Assembly (NCBI RefSeq): GCF_026151205.1
Contig: NC_087081.1
Coordinates: forward strand, 10,727,113 to 10,791,112
Direction: 5' to 3'
DNA length: 64,000 bases
Source of the DNA: Bolinopsis microptera
Taxonomy: Eukaryota > Ctenophora > Tentaculata > Lobata > Bolinopsidae
Shown here: positions 48,241 through 59,405 of the stretch, one piece after another
Layout: the number at the start of each line of letters is the position of its first letter
Position numbering within the stretch: the stretch's first letter is position 1
Program-made: the position numbers and the translations under genes
The notes under the pieces: generated by a model
The model's input: the letters and a program-made list of their open reading frames with translations, nothing else
Told to the model about the DNA's origin: nothing
Databases searched by the model: none

Positions 48241-48560
48241 CTACCAGATATTGGGCTTATTAACTTCCTCATTCTTCTTAGAGACTCTAAATGATAATGT
48301 TTCACGTGCGAAAATACTTTACACGTAAGGACCGAAACTTTCCTTTTTAGGAATGGAAGTTAAAATAAACTATTTTGTCGGTTTAGTCATCAATCCAAAA
48401 AGCCAGAAGTTTTAAAACAATAATTTACCACTATCACTTTAAATTCTATTGGCCCTAAACTGTATGGAACACGGACCCAATAACTCACAATAAAGTGTGT
48501 ATCAGTTAAAGTCTGATGTATAATACCCAGCAAGGGTTGCACTTGCAGATTTAACATGAA

Positions 48561-48672
48561 TACGTGATATTGTAGCACAGTTGCTATATCTGTCCAATGC
48601 GTGATATTGTAGCACAGTTGCTATATCTGTCCAATGCGTGATATTGTAGCACAGTTGCTATATCTGTCCAAG
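48561..48672. repeat. 37-bp tandem repeat, three copies
   Basis: GTGATATTGTAGCACAGTTG with CTATATCTGTCCAATGC repeated three times. Downstream of module 33. Confidence 0.92.
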
Positions 48673-48856
48673 GGATATCACCCTCATTTTTAACATCAAC
48701 TTAATGAGATACTTGAAGTTTAATAAACGAAGAAAATGGTTAAACTGATTCTCTAGTAAAGTGTTTTCCTGCGTCATTTTCAGCACTATTAATTTACAGC
48801 GAGGATAGTGAAACAGTTCAGCACAAAGTCTTCGCCATTTTGCCATTATATCGCCG

Positions 48857-49170
48857 TCAATAGTTCAGAGAAAAAGCATTTTCCTCTCTCTCCTTATCCT
48901 TAGAGTGCACCCTCGTGAAATGTAACATCATCTCCTGGTTGTATCTGAACTTCTTCCCACACACGGGGCACCCCACAGGTAGGATCCTCAAGTGGATGGT
49001 CATGAGATGTCGTTTCAGGGACCCTCGTGAGTAGAACGACTTGTCACAGTATTCACACCTCACCTCGTTCTTGCGGTCCGGACCTTTCCGTTTCAGGTCC
49101 ATGTGGACTTGTTTGAAGTGGGATGCCAGGTTGGATTTGGAGGCGAAGTTGAGGTTGCAGACTGTACAAG
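48857..49170 (-). CDS. Terminal module 33: three-finger exon
   Basis: Acceptor GATGAATTTTCAG, then CT; 103 residues. CTVCNLNFASKSNLASH-KQVH, 15-residue spacer with KRKGPDRKNEV, CEYCDKSFYSRGSLKRH-MTIH, linker LRILPVG, CPVCGKKFRYNQEMMLH-TRVH, charged tail SKDKEREENA. The LRILPV linker ties it to modules 32, 34 and 35. Confidence 0.9.
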
Positions 49171-49724
49171 CTGAAAATTCATCGTTCAGTGATGTTAAAG
49201 AGGATTTGAGGGGCAAGCATTAGGGCTAATCGTGTGATTAAGACTTTCAAGTAATCATAATTTAAATTAATAGCCCAGAATCGCATTAGCAAAAAATTGA
49301 GTGAAGCGAACTTGAAATTTGAGTGAAGTCGTTGTTACTTTGTAAGATTGATTAAAACTTTATCCCATGGGATTTGGGAATAGCTACTCAAAGTTTGGTT
49401 AGGCCTCAATACTGTCCACATTCAACAAATTAAAATCCAAAAACATGCCTTTATAATGTAAGTTAAGCTGTCAAGGAACATAGGGCGCTACCATATAAAA
49501 TCTCAATGAAAAGAAAAAAGAATAACCGTTCAACTATCATCACAAACCAATTGAGTAACGCACTTAAACTATAAGGACGAATATTTGACATTAACCAAAA
49601 CTTTATCAAAGTCCATTTTCACTGAGTTCAAAAATGTCTTAAGATGGGATTGCTATCGCGCAATTTAACATTAACTTCGGCTAATTGACAACAATATCCC
49701 GCTTATAAACTACTGTCTCCAGTA

Positions 49725-50935
49725 CTACAATCCGTCCTATTGTCTCCAGAGTCCGGCACTACACTTCATCCTATTGTCTCCAGAGTCCGGCATCACACTC
49801 CATTCTATTGACTCCAGAGTCCTGTACTACACTATTCTATTGTCTCCAGAGTCCAGCACTACACTTCATCCTATTGTCTCCAGAGTCCGGTACTACACTC
49901 CATCCTATTGTCTCCAGAGTCCAGCACTACATTCCATTCTATTGTCTCCAGAGTCCAGCACTACACTCCATCCTATTGTTTCCAGAGTCCAGCACTACAC
50001 TTCATCCTATTGTCTCCAGAGTCCGGTACTACACTCCATCCTATTGTCTCCAGAGTCCAGCACTACATTCCATTCTATTGTCTCCAGAGTCCAGCACTAC
50101 ATTCCATCCTATTGTTTCCAGAGTCCAGCACTACACTTCATCCTATTGTCTCCAGAGTCCGTCACTACACTCCATCCTATTGTTTCCAGAGTCCAGCACT
50201 ACACTTCATCCTATTGTCTCCAGAGTCCGGCACTACACTCCATCCTATTGTCTCCAGAGTCCAGCACTACACTCCATCGTATGTCATCCTATTGTCTCCA
50301 GAGTACGGCACTACACTCCATCATATTGTCTCCAGAGTCCGGCACTACATTCCATTCTATTGTCTCCAGAGTCCAGCACTACACTTCATCCTATTGTCTC
50401 CAGAGTACGGCACTACACTCAATCCTATTGTCTCCAGAGTCCAGCACTACACTTCATCCTATTGTCTCCAGAGTACGGCACTACACTCCATCATATTGTC
50501 TCCAGAGTCCGGCACTACATTCCATTCTATTGTCTCCAGAGTCCAGCACTACACTTCATCCTATTGTCTCCAGAGTACGGCACTACACTCAATCCTATTG
50601 TCTCCAGAGTCCGGCACTACATTCCATTCTATTGTCTCCAGAGTCCAGCACTACACTTCATCCTATTGTCTCCAGAGTACGGCACTACACTCAATCCTAT
50701 TGTCTCCAGAGTCCGGCACTACACTCCATCCTATTGTCTCCAGAGTCCAGCACTACACTCCATCATATTGTCTCCAGAGTCCGGCACTACATTCCATTCT
50801 ATTGTCTCCAGAGTCCAGCACTACACTTCATCCTATTGTCTCCAGAGTACGGCACTACACTCAATCCTATTGTCTCCAGAGTCCAGCACTACACTCCATC
50901 ATATTGTCTCCAGAGTCCGGCACTACACTCAATCC
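49725..50935. repeat. 37-bp minisatellite, about 32 copies, starting at the stop codon of module 34
   Basis: Units built from CTATTGTCTCCAGAGTCC, AGCACTACAC and TCCATC, with CAG/CGG/ACG and TCC/TTC/TCA variants. Because 37 is not a multiple of three, three units restore phase, and all three plus-strand frames stay open for more than 340 codons without meaning. The right end overlaps the TGA of module 34. Higher-order repeats of variant units are visible from about 50,290 to 50,930. Confidence 0.95.
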
Positions 50936-51095
50936 TTCTTAACATGAATCCTCTTGTGCTCCCAGTAAGCGTGCTTGTCCCTGAATCTCATCCCACAGAT
51001 GTCACATCTAACAGGCAGTATCCGCATGTGTACCGTCTTCACGTGCCGGATTACAGACTGCTTCGTGCTGAACTGACGTTGACAGTAATCGCAGA
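50929..51095 (-). CDS. Terminal module 34: two-finger C2H2 exon
   Basis: Acceptor CCGACATTTCAG, then TC; 54 residues, among the shortest. CDYCQRQFSTKQSVIRH-KTVH, linker MRILPVR, CDICGMRFRDKHAYWEH-RIH, ending VKKD and TGA inside the first minisatellite unit. Confidence 0.88.
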
Positions 51096-51454
51096 CTGAA
51101 ATGTCGGGGACTAAACCAAGAGTTATGTGAATTAATTGGTTGATGAGTCAGGATATGTGGTTAGGACTGTGAAATGAATGGTTGCCAGAGTAACGGAAGT
51201 TACCATCAACCATGGTAACAGAATTCATTAAATGAAGATTATGTGCTATGCAATATTGATGCAGATTGCAGTGTAGTGGTTTTATATTTTGCACTAAATT
51301 TGGCTTCTGTCAAATTACAAACTCCAAAGAACTAGTTATAAGTTTCCTTTTCTAACAAATAACATACCCTCACTTGCACTTGACTACATGTAAAACTAAT
51401 CACACGACCCTAAAAATCAATATTAACATCAGACATATCATCCTTCTTTCTCTT

Positions 51455-51627
51455 TCACTTTCTATAGTGTTTCTTCTTGTGGTCCATAGCGGCATAGTTA
51501 TCCCTGAACCTCATATTACAAAGATCACATTTAACAGGTAAGATCCTCATGTGTACTGTTTTGACGTGACGTAACATGTGGTGTCTTTTAGAGAACTTCT
51601 GGTGACAAACGTTGCAGACTGAGTGAT
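51455..51627 (-). CDS. Terminal module 35: two-finger C2H2 exon
   Basis: Acceptor GGTAAAATTTCAG, then AT; 56 residues. CNVCHQKFSKRHHMLRH-KTVH, linker MRILPVK, CDLCNMRFRDNYAAMDH-KKH, tail YRK. Closest to module 34; same spacing throughout. Confidence 0.89.
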
Positions 51628-52066
51628 CTGAAATTTTACCGTGTTTTTAGGAATAGGCCAGATTATTTTTATATATTTTTCTACAATTTCGACCGGAATT
51701 GTAAAAAAGGAAAGCCATATTTGGGATTTGGAGTCAAAATTTTGTATGATGAGTTCTTAAGTGAAACACTTCTAACTTTTTATTCATGCCTTTACAATAT
51801 GATGAGAATATACTTTATTCAAAATAAAAAGATCATTTTAAAGTGATAATAAAGTATAATTATAAGAGTTTTAGAACAGAGTAAAAAACAATAACAATAA
51901 TTTACTTCAAAAAAACTCATTCTAACCAACTAATCATATTCGTCTGGTGCTACTAAAAGTATGGTATAGTACTATGTTAAGAGTGATAAATTCGTTTAAA
52001 TATTCTGAACATCCAGTCCTCTCTGAGAAACACAACATCATTAATCTATCCTCGTGAACATGCAAA

Positions 52067-52122
52067 CAATCACACAACCACAACCACAACCACAACCACA
52101 ACCACAACCACAACCACAACCA
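52067..52122. repeat. (CCACAA)n hexanucleotide repeat
   Basis: About nine copies of CCACAA immediately beyond the module 36 stop. Confidence 0.95.
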
Positions 52123-52400
52123 CTAATAAGGTGTAAAGAGCGTGCAAGTTCTAGAATGCTCCAGTCCCCTCAACAACTGTCTGAACTCCCTGCCACACAC
52201 CCCGCACACGTGCACGTCACGCGCGGCGTTCTCCTCGTGGTGCACCATCTTCTTGTGGGAGCTGAGCTTGTGGTTGTCTCTGAAGGCCATGTTGCATCTG
52301 TTGCACTTGTAGGGCCGGATGTTGAGGTGGATGGTGCGGAGGTGCCGGGTGAGCGTGGCGGAGGATGCGAACGTTTTACCACACTCCGTGCAGCTGTTTG
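52123..52400 (-). CDS. Terminal module 36: three-finger exon
   Basis: Acceptor CCCAAACTTTCAG, then CA; 91 residues. CTECGKTFASSATLTRH-RTIH, linker LNIRPYK, CNRCNMAFRDNHKLSSH-KMVH, 11-residue spacer HEENAARDVHV, CGVCGREFRQLLRGLEH-RTC (C2HC), stop. Noticeably GC-richer than its neighbours (CACCTCCGCACC-type codons). Confidence 0.9.
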
Positions 52401-52779
52401 CTGAAAGTTTGGGTGAGCTTTTTAAAATTGGCTGAGTTTTAGGAGTGCATGATGACTGTTGATTTACAGGTATATAAAATGGTGGACACCCGGTGGAAGA
52501 GGCTAGAGGTGATTTGGATTTAAAAGTTATTTGATGGCGTGGTCTCTCATAATCTACTTAATTAAGGAGATTGGGAATAATACTTCATTTAAACCTACTA
52601 CAAAAATATTGGCCCATGCATTATACCAATGTAATGTGTAACCAATGTAATGAAATACCGAGTGCTTTAGCCGAACAACATTTTCAAAACGTAAAGAACT
52701 ACAAAAATGATAATATCAACAGTGTCATGGTCTATTCCTCGTGTTCAGATACTTCAAGCTACATCTTTTGGCGTGTCTC

Positions 52780-52830
52780 CTCAACACCACGTGACGTCAT
52801 CACGACATCACGTGACGTCATTCCTCGTGT
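52780..52830. promoter_or_regulatory. TGACGTCA/CACGTG cluster at the module 37 stop
   Basis: Two CACGTGACGTCAT blocks; the right one encodes the NDVT and stop of module 37. A full CRE (TGACGTCA) overlaps an E-box (CACGTG). Function is inferred from motif identity only. Confidence 0.5.
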
Positions 52831-53022
52831 TCAGATACTTCGAGCTACATCTTTTAGAGTGTCTCCTCCGGTTGCTAGGATCACTGAATAACTTGCCACA
52901 AGAGCAGCAAGGGTATGGTTTCAGCTGACGGTGGATGGCGTCGAAGTGGAGTTTAAGTTTCTTGGGCCCAGGGAAACGTTTACCACATAGTTTGCATGGG
53001 TGAAGGAGAAGTTGTGGTGACT
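52808..53022 (-). CDS. Terminal module 37: two-finger exon with triple in-frame acceptors
   Basis: Three copies of a 27-bp unit (CATTTCAG then ATCACCACAACTTCTCC) place acceptors at 53,076, 53,049 and 53,022. Each keeps phase and adds nine residues (SPQLLLISE-type). From the inner site: 70 residues, CKLCGKRFPGPKKLKLH-DAIH, linker RQLKPYP, CCSCGKLFSDPSNR-RHSKRC (C2HC), tail SKYLNTRNDVT. Confidence 0.87.
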
Positions 53023-53409
53023 CTGAAATGAGGAGAAATTGTGGTGATTCTGAAATGAGGAGAAGTTGTGGTGATTCTGAAATGATAACCTCTAGGTTTT
53101 TGAGCTGATAACTGCGTTTCAATCTATCTGCTTAACTTATTGTGTGCAAATTATATTTGTGTATAGTGACAACCTCGTAACTACTTGAAGTTTGTAAATA
53201 GGCGGGAAAATTGAAACAATTAATATTAATTTTTAATAAAACGGTAAAATATGTTATAGTCATACAAAAACTTCGTGATAACAGTTTTTCAAACACTAAC
53301 AGCACCTTTTATACTAACAACAAATGGAGAATATAGTACTATATTAGATACAGCTTGCTTAGTAAACTAAATATAATCTAATCACCACGATTAAAAACAC
53401 ACGTCAAGT

Positions 53410-53505
53410 CACCACAACATCACGTGACGTCATCACGACACCACGTGACGTCATCACGACACCACGTGACGTCATCACAACACCACGTGACGTCATCACA
53501 CCAGA
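53410..53505. promoter_or_regulatory. Tandem CACGTGACGTCATCAC block, about 4 copies
   Basis: ACACCACGTGACGTCATCAC repeated at about 20-bp intervals in the spacer 3' of module 38. It is both a short tandem repeat and an array of overlapping CRE and E-box sites. Confidence 0.6.
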
Positions 53506-53534
53506 AAAGAATTATAATCAAGAAAATTATAAGC

Positions 53535-53725
53535 TCAAATATTGAAGTTATACTGGCATCGGCCATTTTCATGTCTTAATCTACTATTAGGAAAGCTAAA
53601 CTTCTGACCACACTTCCTACAGGGAAAGGGTCGCAGATTAAGGTGCACGGCATTGATGTGATTTTCTAGCTTTCCGGGACCGTGAAAGGATTTGCCATAT
53701 TGAAGACATTCGTGAACCTTACGTC
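53535..53725 (-). CDS. Terminal module 38: finger 1 broken (Cys to Tyr), finger 2 intact
   Basis: Acceptor CTCAATTTCAG, then GA; 62 residues. The first finger reads CLQYGKSFHGPGKLENH-NAVH, with Tyr at the second Cys (TGT to TAT). Finger 2 CRKCGQKFSFPNSRLRH-GRC is intact. Sister of module 37. A single transition would restore the ligand, so this may be recent decay or a single-finger tail. Confidence 0.82.
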
Positions 53726-54019
53726 CTGAAATTGAGTTCTCCATACACCATTTGGAATATTCCTATTATTGGTCGCGTTTAGTTAGTGCTGCGGTGAGAT
53801 GCAATAACTATCAAGTATCAATGTATGCCACTTACTAAATTATTCAAAATGCCTAGCCTTGGCTAGGCTTGAAACTGCTATACACTGACACATCGTCCTA
53901 ACCAGTCAGTTTTCTTGAAAGATGTACTGATTACAAAGTCGTCAAATACATGATTCAATAATTGCATACTCATGATTTAATAGCTACACAATTAAATAAT
54001 CTACCGGAACACCCCGTCT

Positions 54020-54222
54020 CTAGAGAAACTGAGATCTGAGCTTGTACACGCAAGCCTTCCTATGCTTGGCACAATTGCTGGGGTCGCCGAATGATTTACT
54101 GCAGTGAGGACATATAAAGGGTTTCAGGCGGTGATGGACCACGTTTATGTGCAGAACCTGGCGACTACGTCTCTTGAAAGTTTTCATACAGTACTGACAG
54201 GTGTAGATACTGCTCTGGCGAA
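54020..54222 (-). CDS. Terminal module 39: two-finger exon
   Basis: Acceptor CTTTCACTTTCAG, then TT; 66 residues. CQYCMKTFKRRSRQVLH-NVVH, linker HRLKPFI, CPHCSKSFGDPSNC-HRKAC (C2HC), tail VYKLRSQFL. The DPSN helix start groups it with module 37. A (GAAAGT)n run forms the polypyrimidine tract on the coding strand. Confidence 0.88.
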
Positions 54223-54680
54223 CTGAAAGTGAAAGTGAAAGTACGAGCAGAAAGTGAAAGTGCAAGCTTAGAGTGGAGGGTAAAATGCGATGAAGCTGGA
54301 GGTGAAAGTGGAAGTTATTTGTTTCAGTAATGAGTAATCGATATGAAGTTGTCAGGGTGCGACATTATCTTGCCCTTAGTGGTAAGCCTAGTGATTATAA
54401 CCGGATTTAAATTCAAATTTCATCTTTTCATAGTTCACACGAAGGCCGCATACATGTGACCAATAACCGTCATAACTTTTCATCAAAAATTAATAAAAAA
54501 GTTGATCATCAAGTAACGTCCACAAAAAATCAAGATATTTACGAAATGTAATTGAAATCCACTTGAAATAAGCAGTTTCGTACCAAGGATCAGGGCTCAA
54601 TACTTAGCAGTCTCTTAGATTAAGTAAAATTTTCCAATTAAAATCAAACAATGTATCTAGTATAATCCGTTTTGAGGAAT

Positions 54681-54991
54681 TCAGTCTCCTGTCAGATCAG
54701 TAAAACAGGGTCCCATCCTGTACCTCTCCCTCGTCCTCTCCCTCTTGTACCTCGTATACTCCTCCGGGTGCGTCTTCTTCATGTGGGTGTACATGCTCCC
54801 ACTCTGCGCGAACTTGTTATCACAGAACTTGCACTTGATCCCCTTTATCTTGAGATGCACCGTGTTTATGTGACGGTTTAGCACGTGCACGCTGCTGTAC
54901 GGTTTGGTGCAGATGTGGCAGTAGACGGAGGCTTCCGTGGCGATCTGGCCGGGGCGGAGGGGGCCGTAGCGGTAGTCCACGGAGAAGGGAC
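54681..54991 (-). CDS. Terminal module 40: two-finger exon
   Basis: Acceptor ACGACCCCACCCTAG, then GT; 102 residues. Lead VDYRYGPLRPGQIA, CHICTKPYSSVHVLNRH-NTVH, linker LKIKGIK, CKFCDNKFAQSGSMYTH-KKTH, then a basic region (YTRYKRERTRERYR) that could be a nuclear localisation signal or extend DNA contact. GC-rich relative to its surroundings. Confidence 0.89.
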
Positions 54992-55568
54992 CTAGGGTGG
55001 GGTCGTTAGAGGTGGGTGGTGGTGTAGTGGTTCAAATGATCGTGGATTTTAAAGAGAAAAGTGAAGATATAAGTAAAATTGGCCGGAGAGCATTAAGAGA
55101 GACGTGATTAATTAAAGTACAACCGTTTAACTTTTCTAACTGGGCAGTTTAAATTTAAGGGGGGAAATTACGATTATAGTTGCTAAGCCGTTAAATTCTT
55201 GGTAAAATCAAACCAATTTTTCAAAGAATTCAAACAAAAGTCAGACCTCATAAATATAATATTTTTGAAACGAATATGCCACTCAACCATATAAAAATAA
55301 TGTTAATATCTCTCATGAAAACACGGTGCACTAAGAGCGGGTGAGTTTTCTCTGGGCCATACGAACATTTTCCACCTGTCGAACGTTGCCCTCACTCTGA
55401 TAGCGCTCAAGTTCTTATGAGACATCATTATCCGAAATCAGTCAAATTAGTTCAAATAGTCCGGGTAGTTCCAACTATTCCAGCTGAACCGTTCCACAAC
55501 CGTTCTCAACCGTGCTCAACAGTTCCACTTATTCCACTATTCCAGCTCAACAGGTGGACTTATCCCAC

Positions 55569-55804
55569 TTACAGTTTACAGTTGCCATGAACTGGTCTCC
55601 CCTCCCTGTTCCACTCAGTGAGCTCACTCTGGTGTTTCATCTTCATGTGGGAGTACATGCTCCCACTCTGGGAGAACATCTGGGAGCAGAACCTGCACTT
55701 GACCCGTCTTATCTTCAGGTGGACTGTGTCTATGTGCCGTTTCAGGACGGAGGTGGAGTAATATCGCTTGTTGCAGGTTCCACAGATTAGGTCAGGGGGG
55801 AGAA
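55569..55804 (-). CDS. Terminal module 41: two-finger exon
   Basis: Acceptor CCGAATTTCAG, then TT; 77 residues. LPPDLI, CGTCNKRYYSTSVLKRH-DTVH, linker LKIRRVK, CRFCSQMFSQSGSMYSH-KMKH, tail ELTEWNREGRPVHG. Its stop TAA is followed by GTGGG. Paired with module 40 by the SGSMYxHMK helix. Confidence 0.88.
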
Positions 55805-56277
55805 CTGAAATTCGGGGAGGTTTGGTAATTACCTAGTCTGATTACACGAGGTATTTCTAAATGGTTGATTATTAATTTGCCTTTGTATGATTCGACATAG
55901 TAGTTATAATGAATGATGCCGCTTAAATTACTGAGTTAAGAAAATTCAAGCGTTTACAAAAATTGAGGTAATAACGGGGAATGGACATGAAATACTGAAA
56001 TATGGCAGTATCCAAGGAACAGGAGCTGGTCCGGGGACTGGTGACATAATGTTATATTTTATGTTTAAGCGTAGATTTAATGCCATTGCCATAGGCGGAT
56101 CAGATCAGATTGTCAATGGTTTTAATGCTTAAGTTTCAGATTTGACTTCGTGAAGATTCTATTGACTTATTGTAATGATGTTCGCATTGTCGAAGTTCAG
56201 TTTCAATAAATGAAGCGTAGGTGTTAGATAAGTCCAACTAAAAAATAAGAAAAATTGTTTATCAGATGAAAAAACAG

Positions 56278-56615
56278 TCAAGACAAAGGTAGGAGCTTCT
56301 TGTCTTCTCTCATCTGTTTTGCAATCTGAGAGAACATTTTGCTATCTGAGAGGTAGCGTCTGCACTGTGCGGACAGCTGAGCCGAGCTTGTGAACTGTGC
56401 CTGGAGATAGTTGTAGTGGGTAGCATCCACCATCTTCATCTCCGCCATGTACCGCCACTTGTATAAAGATGTTCGTGACATACCAGCTTTTGCTACAGCT
56501 TTGTTGACGGATGTGCCGGAATAAACAGCCTTCACGATTAGAGGATAGTTCTGGTGAATTAGCGCTTCCATTCGATCTCCTCTAGTCTGCTTTGGTAGTG
56601 TGTCCCGAATGGGTC
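56278..56615 (-). CDS. Terminal module 42: helix-turn-helix-like DNA-binding exon
   Basis: Acceptor TTTTCATGATTAG, then GA; 111 residues without any Cys pair pattern. Residues 15-60 read MEALIHQNYPLIVKAVYSG then SVNKAVAKAGMSRTSLYKWR, the layout of a tri-helical HTH (helix, then AVAKAGMSRTSLYKW as turn plus recognition helix) like those in Psq- and transposase-type domains. The remainder is predicted helical and basic (QIAKQMREDKKLLP). No family is recognised with confidence. There is an in-frame ATG at 56,571, so an independent start cannot be excluded. Confidence 0.75.
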
Positions 56616-56859
56616 CTAATCATGAAAATAGTTAATAATATTGATTGTTTAAATATTGGATGATTTGAAAGTAATCGTCACTTATGGTGTGAACCTGCTC
56701 TGATAGTAGTAGTCTGCCGACTGTTTCACTGACTAATCTGCCAAAATATATTTTAAAGATATCAAAACAAACAAATTAATTGTAAATTAAACCTATACTT
56801 CATAATATCTACTGTCTTCTAATATAAAATTACAGTCTCTTTTAGCTGAGTCTCTGATA

Positions 56860-57036
56860 GTGATCAACCGTCACGTGGTTTCTGATAACCTCGCACGGTT
56901 TCTGATGACGCCACGTGGTTTCTGATGACGTCACGCGGTTTCTGATGACGTCACGCGGTTTCTGATGACGTCACGTGGTTCCTGATGACGTCACGCGGTT
57001 CCAGATGACGTCAAGCGGTTCCTGATGACGTCACGT
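56860..57036. promoter_or_regulatory. TGATGACGTCACGYGGTT array, about 8 copies
   Basis: TTTCTGATGACGTCACGCGG and close variants repeat at 21-22 bp, each holding TGACGTCA or a one-base variant. The array ends at the stop of module 43. Possible CREB/ATF-type sites; repeat expansion is equally possible. Confidence 0.6.
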
Positions 57037-57038
57037 GT

Positions 57039-57217
57039 CTACTCAACGCCATGTTTCGTCCTCATATGACATCGCAAGTATTCCCTTCTAGAAAACTGCT
57101 TTCTGCAATACCCACAAATATGTTTCCTTGACCTCTCGTGAACGGATGATACGTGCCTACTAAGCGCACTTTTGAAGGTGAAAGAGTTACCACAGATTGG
57201 ACAGTAGTAGAGTTGAG
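57039..57217 (-). CDS. Terminal module 43: two-finger C2H2 exon
   Basis: Acceptor TACCTCTTTTCAG, then CT; 58 residues. CPICGNSFTFKSALSRH-SSVH, linker ERSRKHI, CGYCRKQFSRREYLRCH-RTKH, ending GVE. The recognition helices are unlike any neighbour. Flanked downstream by the CRE-type array. Confidence 0.87.
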
Positions 57218-57805
57218 CTGAAAAGAGGTACTTACTTTAGGTGTTTAAGGGGTGTAGAGAATTTGACATTGCATTGTGGCGTTTTAATTTCGGATTCACA
57301 TTGTTGGGAAATAGTTCAGCTGCATTATGGCAGTTTTTTAGTTCCGGAATATTTCAATTTGGATAATATATGCTGGATAAAATTGATATTTATCAGTTTT
57401 CAAGTGTTGAGATAAATCACAAAATAAAAAAACTCTTATTAATATTATTTCAAAATAAAAATACTGGATAATGATAATAAAATACAACATCCTGAGTTTA
57501 ACAAATCTGTAAAGATAAACCATGCCAATACTCAATACTCCCTAGTACAAGTTATCTAATATCTAAGAAATTCTGTCTGATAATGTCTTTCTCAAACAAA
57601 TCAATAGGTCCACAATCACAGGCAAAACTACAATTGATTTTCCCTTGCTACGATTATAACAATAATGATAACATAACACATTGTTTTAAACAGCAAATAG
57701 TTCTGGAGTCTCATATATTCCGTTCTCATTTAATCCTAATATTGCTGAGTCAACTCCAGGAAAGAAAATCGGTAACATAACGTAACATAATGACGTAGAA
57801 TCCCT

Positions 57806-58044
57806 TCATTGTAAATAACCTTGTATTAATTTCCCGCATCTTTTCTTATGCCTACTTTTACCGGCAGAATGCCCGAACGTTTGTCCGCATATCTCACATT
57901 TGAAGGGTCTGAGGTGGTAATGAGTGGAACTGATGTGGCCTTTAAGGACGTCGCCCCTACTGAACCGCTTCCCACAGTACGGACAGGTCGGCTTGTGGAC
58001 ACTGTGACCTCGGAGTAGCTTGGCGCCGAAACCTGCCGGATTTT
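57806..58044 (-). CDS. Terminal module 44: two-finger C2H2/C2HC exon
   Basis: Acceptor AAGATTCTCTAG, then AA; an alternative 12 nt further in (AATCCGGCAG, then GT) also keeps phase. 78 residues: lead with FGAKLLRGHSVHKP, CPYCGKRFSRGDVLKGH-SSTH, linker YHLRPFK, CEICGQTFGHSAGK-RHKKRC, tail KLIQGYLQ. Confidence 0.85.
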
Positions 58045-58246
58045 CTAGAGAATCTTATCTTATTAGTGGATGTGGGTGATGATTTACTTTGAGATGACGC
58101 CATCAGTATTCAGTAACTTTATGTGGAGTAACTTTAGGTGGAGTAGCTTTTATATATTACCATGGGCCATTAAAATAAACGATTATATGAATTGAAGTAA
58201 AATCGCCAGATCAACTGATCCAATCAGGTATCAAAATATCGAATCA

Positions 58247-58302
58247 GGGCCAGTAAATAGGGCCAGTAACCAGGGCCAGTAAATAGGGCCAGAAAATAGT
58301 AA
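58247..58302. repeat. GGGCCAGTAAATA short tandem, four copies
   Basis: About 13-bp units with one ACC variant, in the spacer upstream of module 45's tail. Confidence 0.9.
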
Positions 58303-58472
58303 ATAAGTTGCAATTACCCCCACTAAAGAAGAGGCAAGGCGGTTAAGTTATCATTCTTTACATTACGCCGTCTTTTCATAGTCCATAAATGGTATTTATA
58401 ATAAGAATATCGTCACAATAGCAAGACATCGTTTTTCAAGTTAGCAGTAAAATCTCATCTCTAACAGAATGT

Positions 58473-58666
58473 CTACTCGGCAGCCTTCTTAAGGAGGATG
58501 TAATTCTTACACTTCTTCTTATGTCGGGACTTGCTGGACGAGTGGCTGAACTTCTGTCCACATACCTCACAGCTGAACGCCTTGAGGTGGTAGTGGGTTG
58601 AGATAATGTGGGCTCTGAGTAGCTCCTTCCGGGTGTAGACTTTACCACACAGGTGGCAAGAACGTG
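58473..58666 (-). CDS. Terminal module 45: two-finger C2H2/C2HC exon
   Basis: Acceptor CCCCTCCCTCAG, then CA; 63 residues. CHLCGKVYTRKELLRAH-ISTH, linker YHLKAFS, CEVCGQKFSHSSSK-RHKKKC, tail NYILLKKAAE. Strong match to modules 44 and 46. Confidence 0.9.
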
Positions 58667-58979
58667 CTGAGGGAGGGGTTTGTACAGTGGAGTGAGTAAG
58701 TAGTAAAAGTAGTGGAATGGGTTTCATGATTTGACCTTGTTAGTGCAGTGTGATTGTTATCTATCTCATATATCGTATCCACTCATCTAAAATATTAACG
58801 TTCTAAAATAAAATTTGATGAGTAAAAAGGAGACCACTAAATTTAGGTAACAGCAAATTAACTTCATAAACAAGCAAAAATCCATTATATTATTCAGCCA
58901 GCAAAATAAAACATTAAAATAAAACCGAGGGCCTGTCTTTGTCTTGTACCTCCACATTATGACACACCAGTCTACAATT

Positions 58980-59184
58980 GTTGATCTTTAATATTTAATC
59001 TCAGATACTCCCGACACCTCTTCTTATATCTTAACTTTGGTCTGATGACGTCACGTGGTGTTGTGATGACGTCACCAGTTTCTTAATCTTTGATATTTAA
59101 TCTCAGATACTCCCGACACCTCTTCTTATGTCTTAACTTTGGTGTGATGACGTCACGTCGTGTTGTGATGACGTCACCATTTTC
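58980..59184. repeat. Two downstream copies of the module 46 tail with TGACGTCA spacers
   Basis: CTCAGATACTCCCGACACCT with TCTTCTTATGTCTT occurs at about 58,999, 59,101 and inside module 46 at about 59,203. The copies are linked by GATGACGTCACGTGGTGTTG. The unit is about 102 bp, so the last coding stretch of module 46 plus CRE-type sequence was tandemly duplicated. Confidence 0.88.
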
Positions 59185-59405
59185 TTAATCTTTGATATTT
59201 AATCTCAGATACTCCCGACACCTCTTCTTATGTCTTGACTTGCTAGAAGCGTGGTTAAAGGCTTGTCCACATATCTTGAACATCTTCACTTTCTGGTGTG
59301 TCCTCTGGTGATGTGTCTGTAGCTCCTCTGGATCTGTGAAGGCACGACCACAGATGCGGCATACCATGAGCGTACCAAACTGACCAGGTGGGTATAAAAC
59401 AACAC
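59185..59405 (-). CDS. Terminal module 46: finger 1 intact, finger 2 lacking its first Cys
   Basis: Acceptor TCCCCTCATTTTAG, then GT; 72 residues. Lead VLYPPGQFGTLM, CRICGRAFTDPEELQTH-QRTH, then KVKMF-KICGQAFNHASSK-RHKKRC. Modules 44 and 45 have an extra two residues including Cys (AFSCEVCGQ), so a six-nucleotide in-frame deletion removed a zinc ligand. Confidence 0.83.

Noticed and set aside
49774..51099. Plus-strand ORFs of 344-441 codons (LSPESSTTLHPIV-type repeats)
   Set aside because: They are produced by the 37-bp minisatellite, which stays open in all three frames because three units return to phase; no domain or start context. The real coding here is the minus-strand module 34.
57197..57780. 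Small ORFs between modules 43 and 44
   Set aside because: Low-complexity AT-rich frames without acceptors, motifs or homologues in the array.
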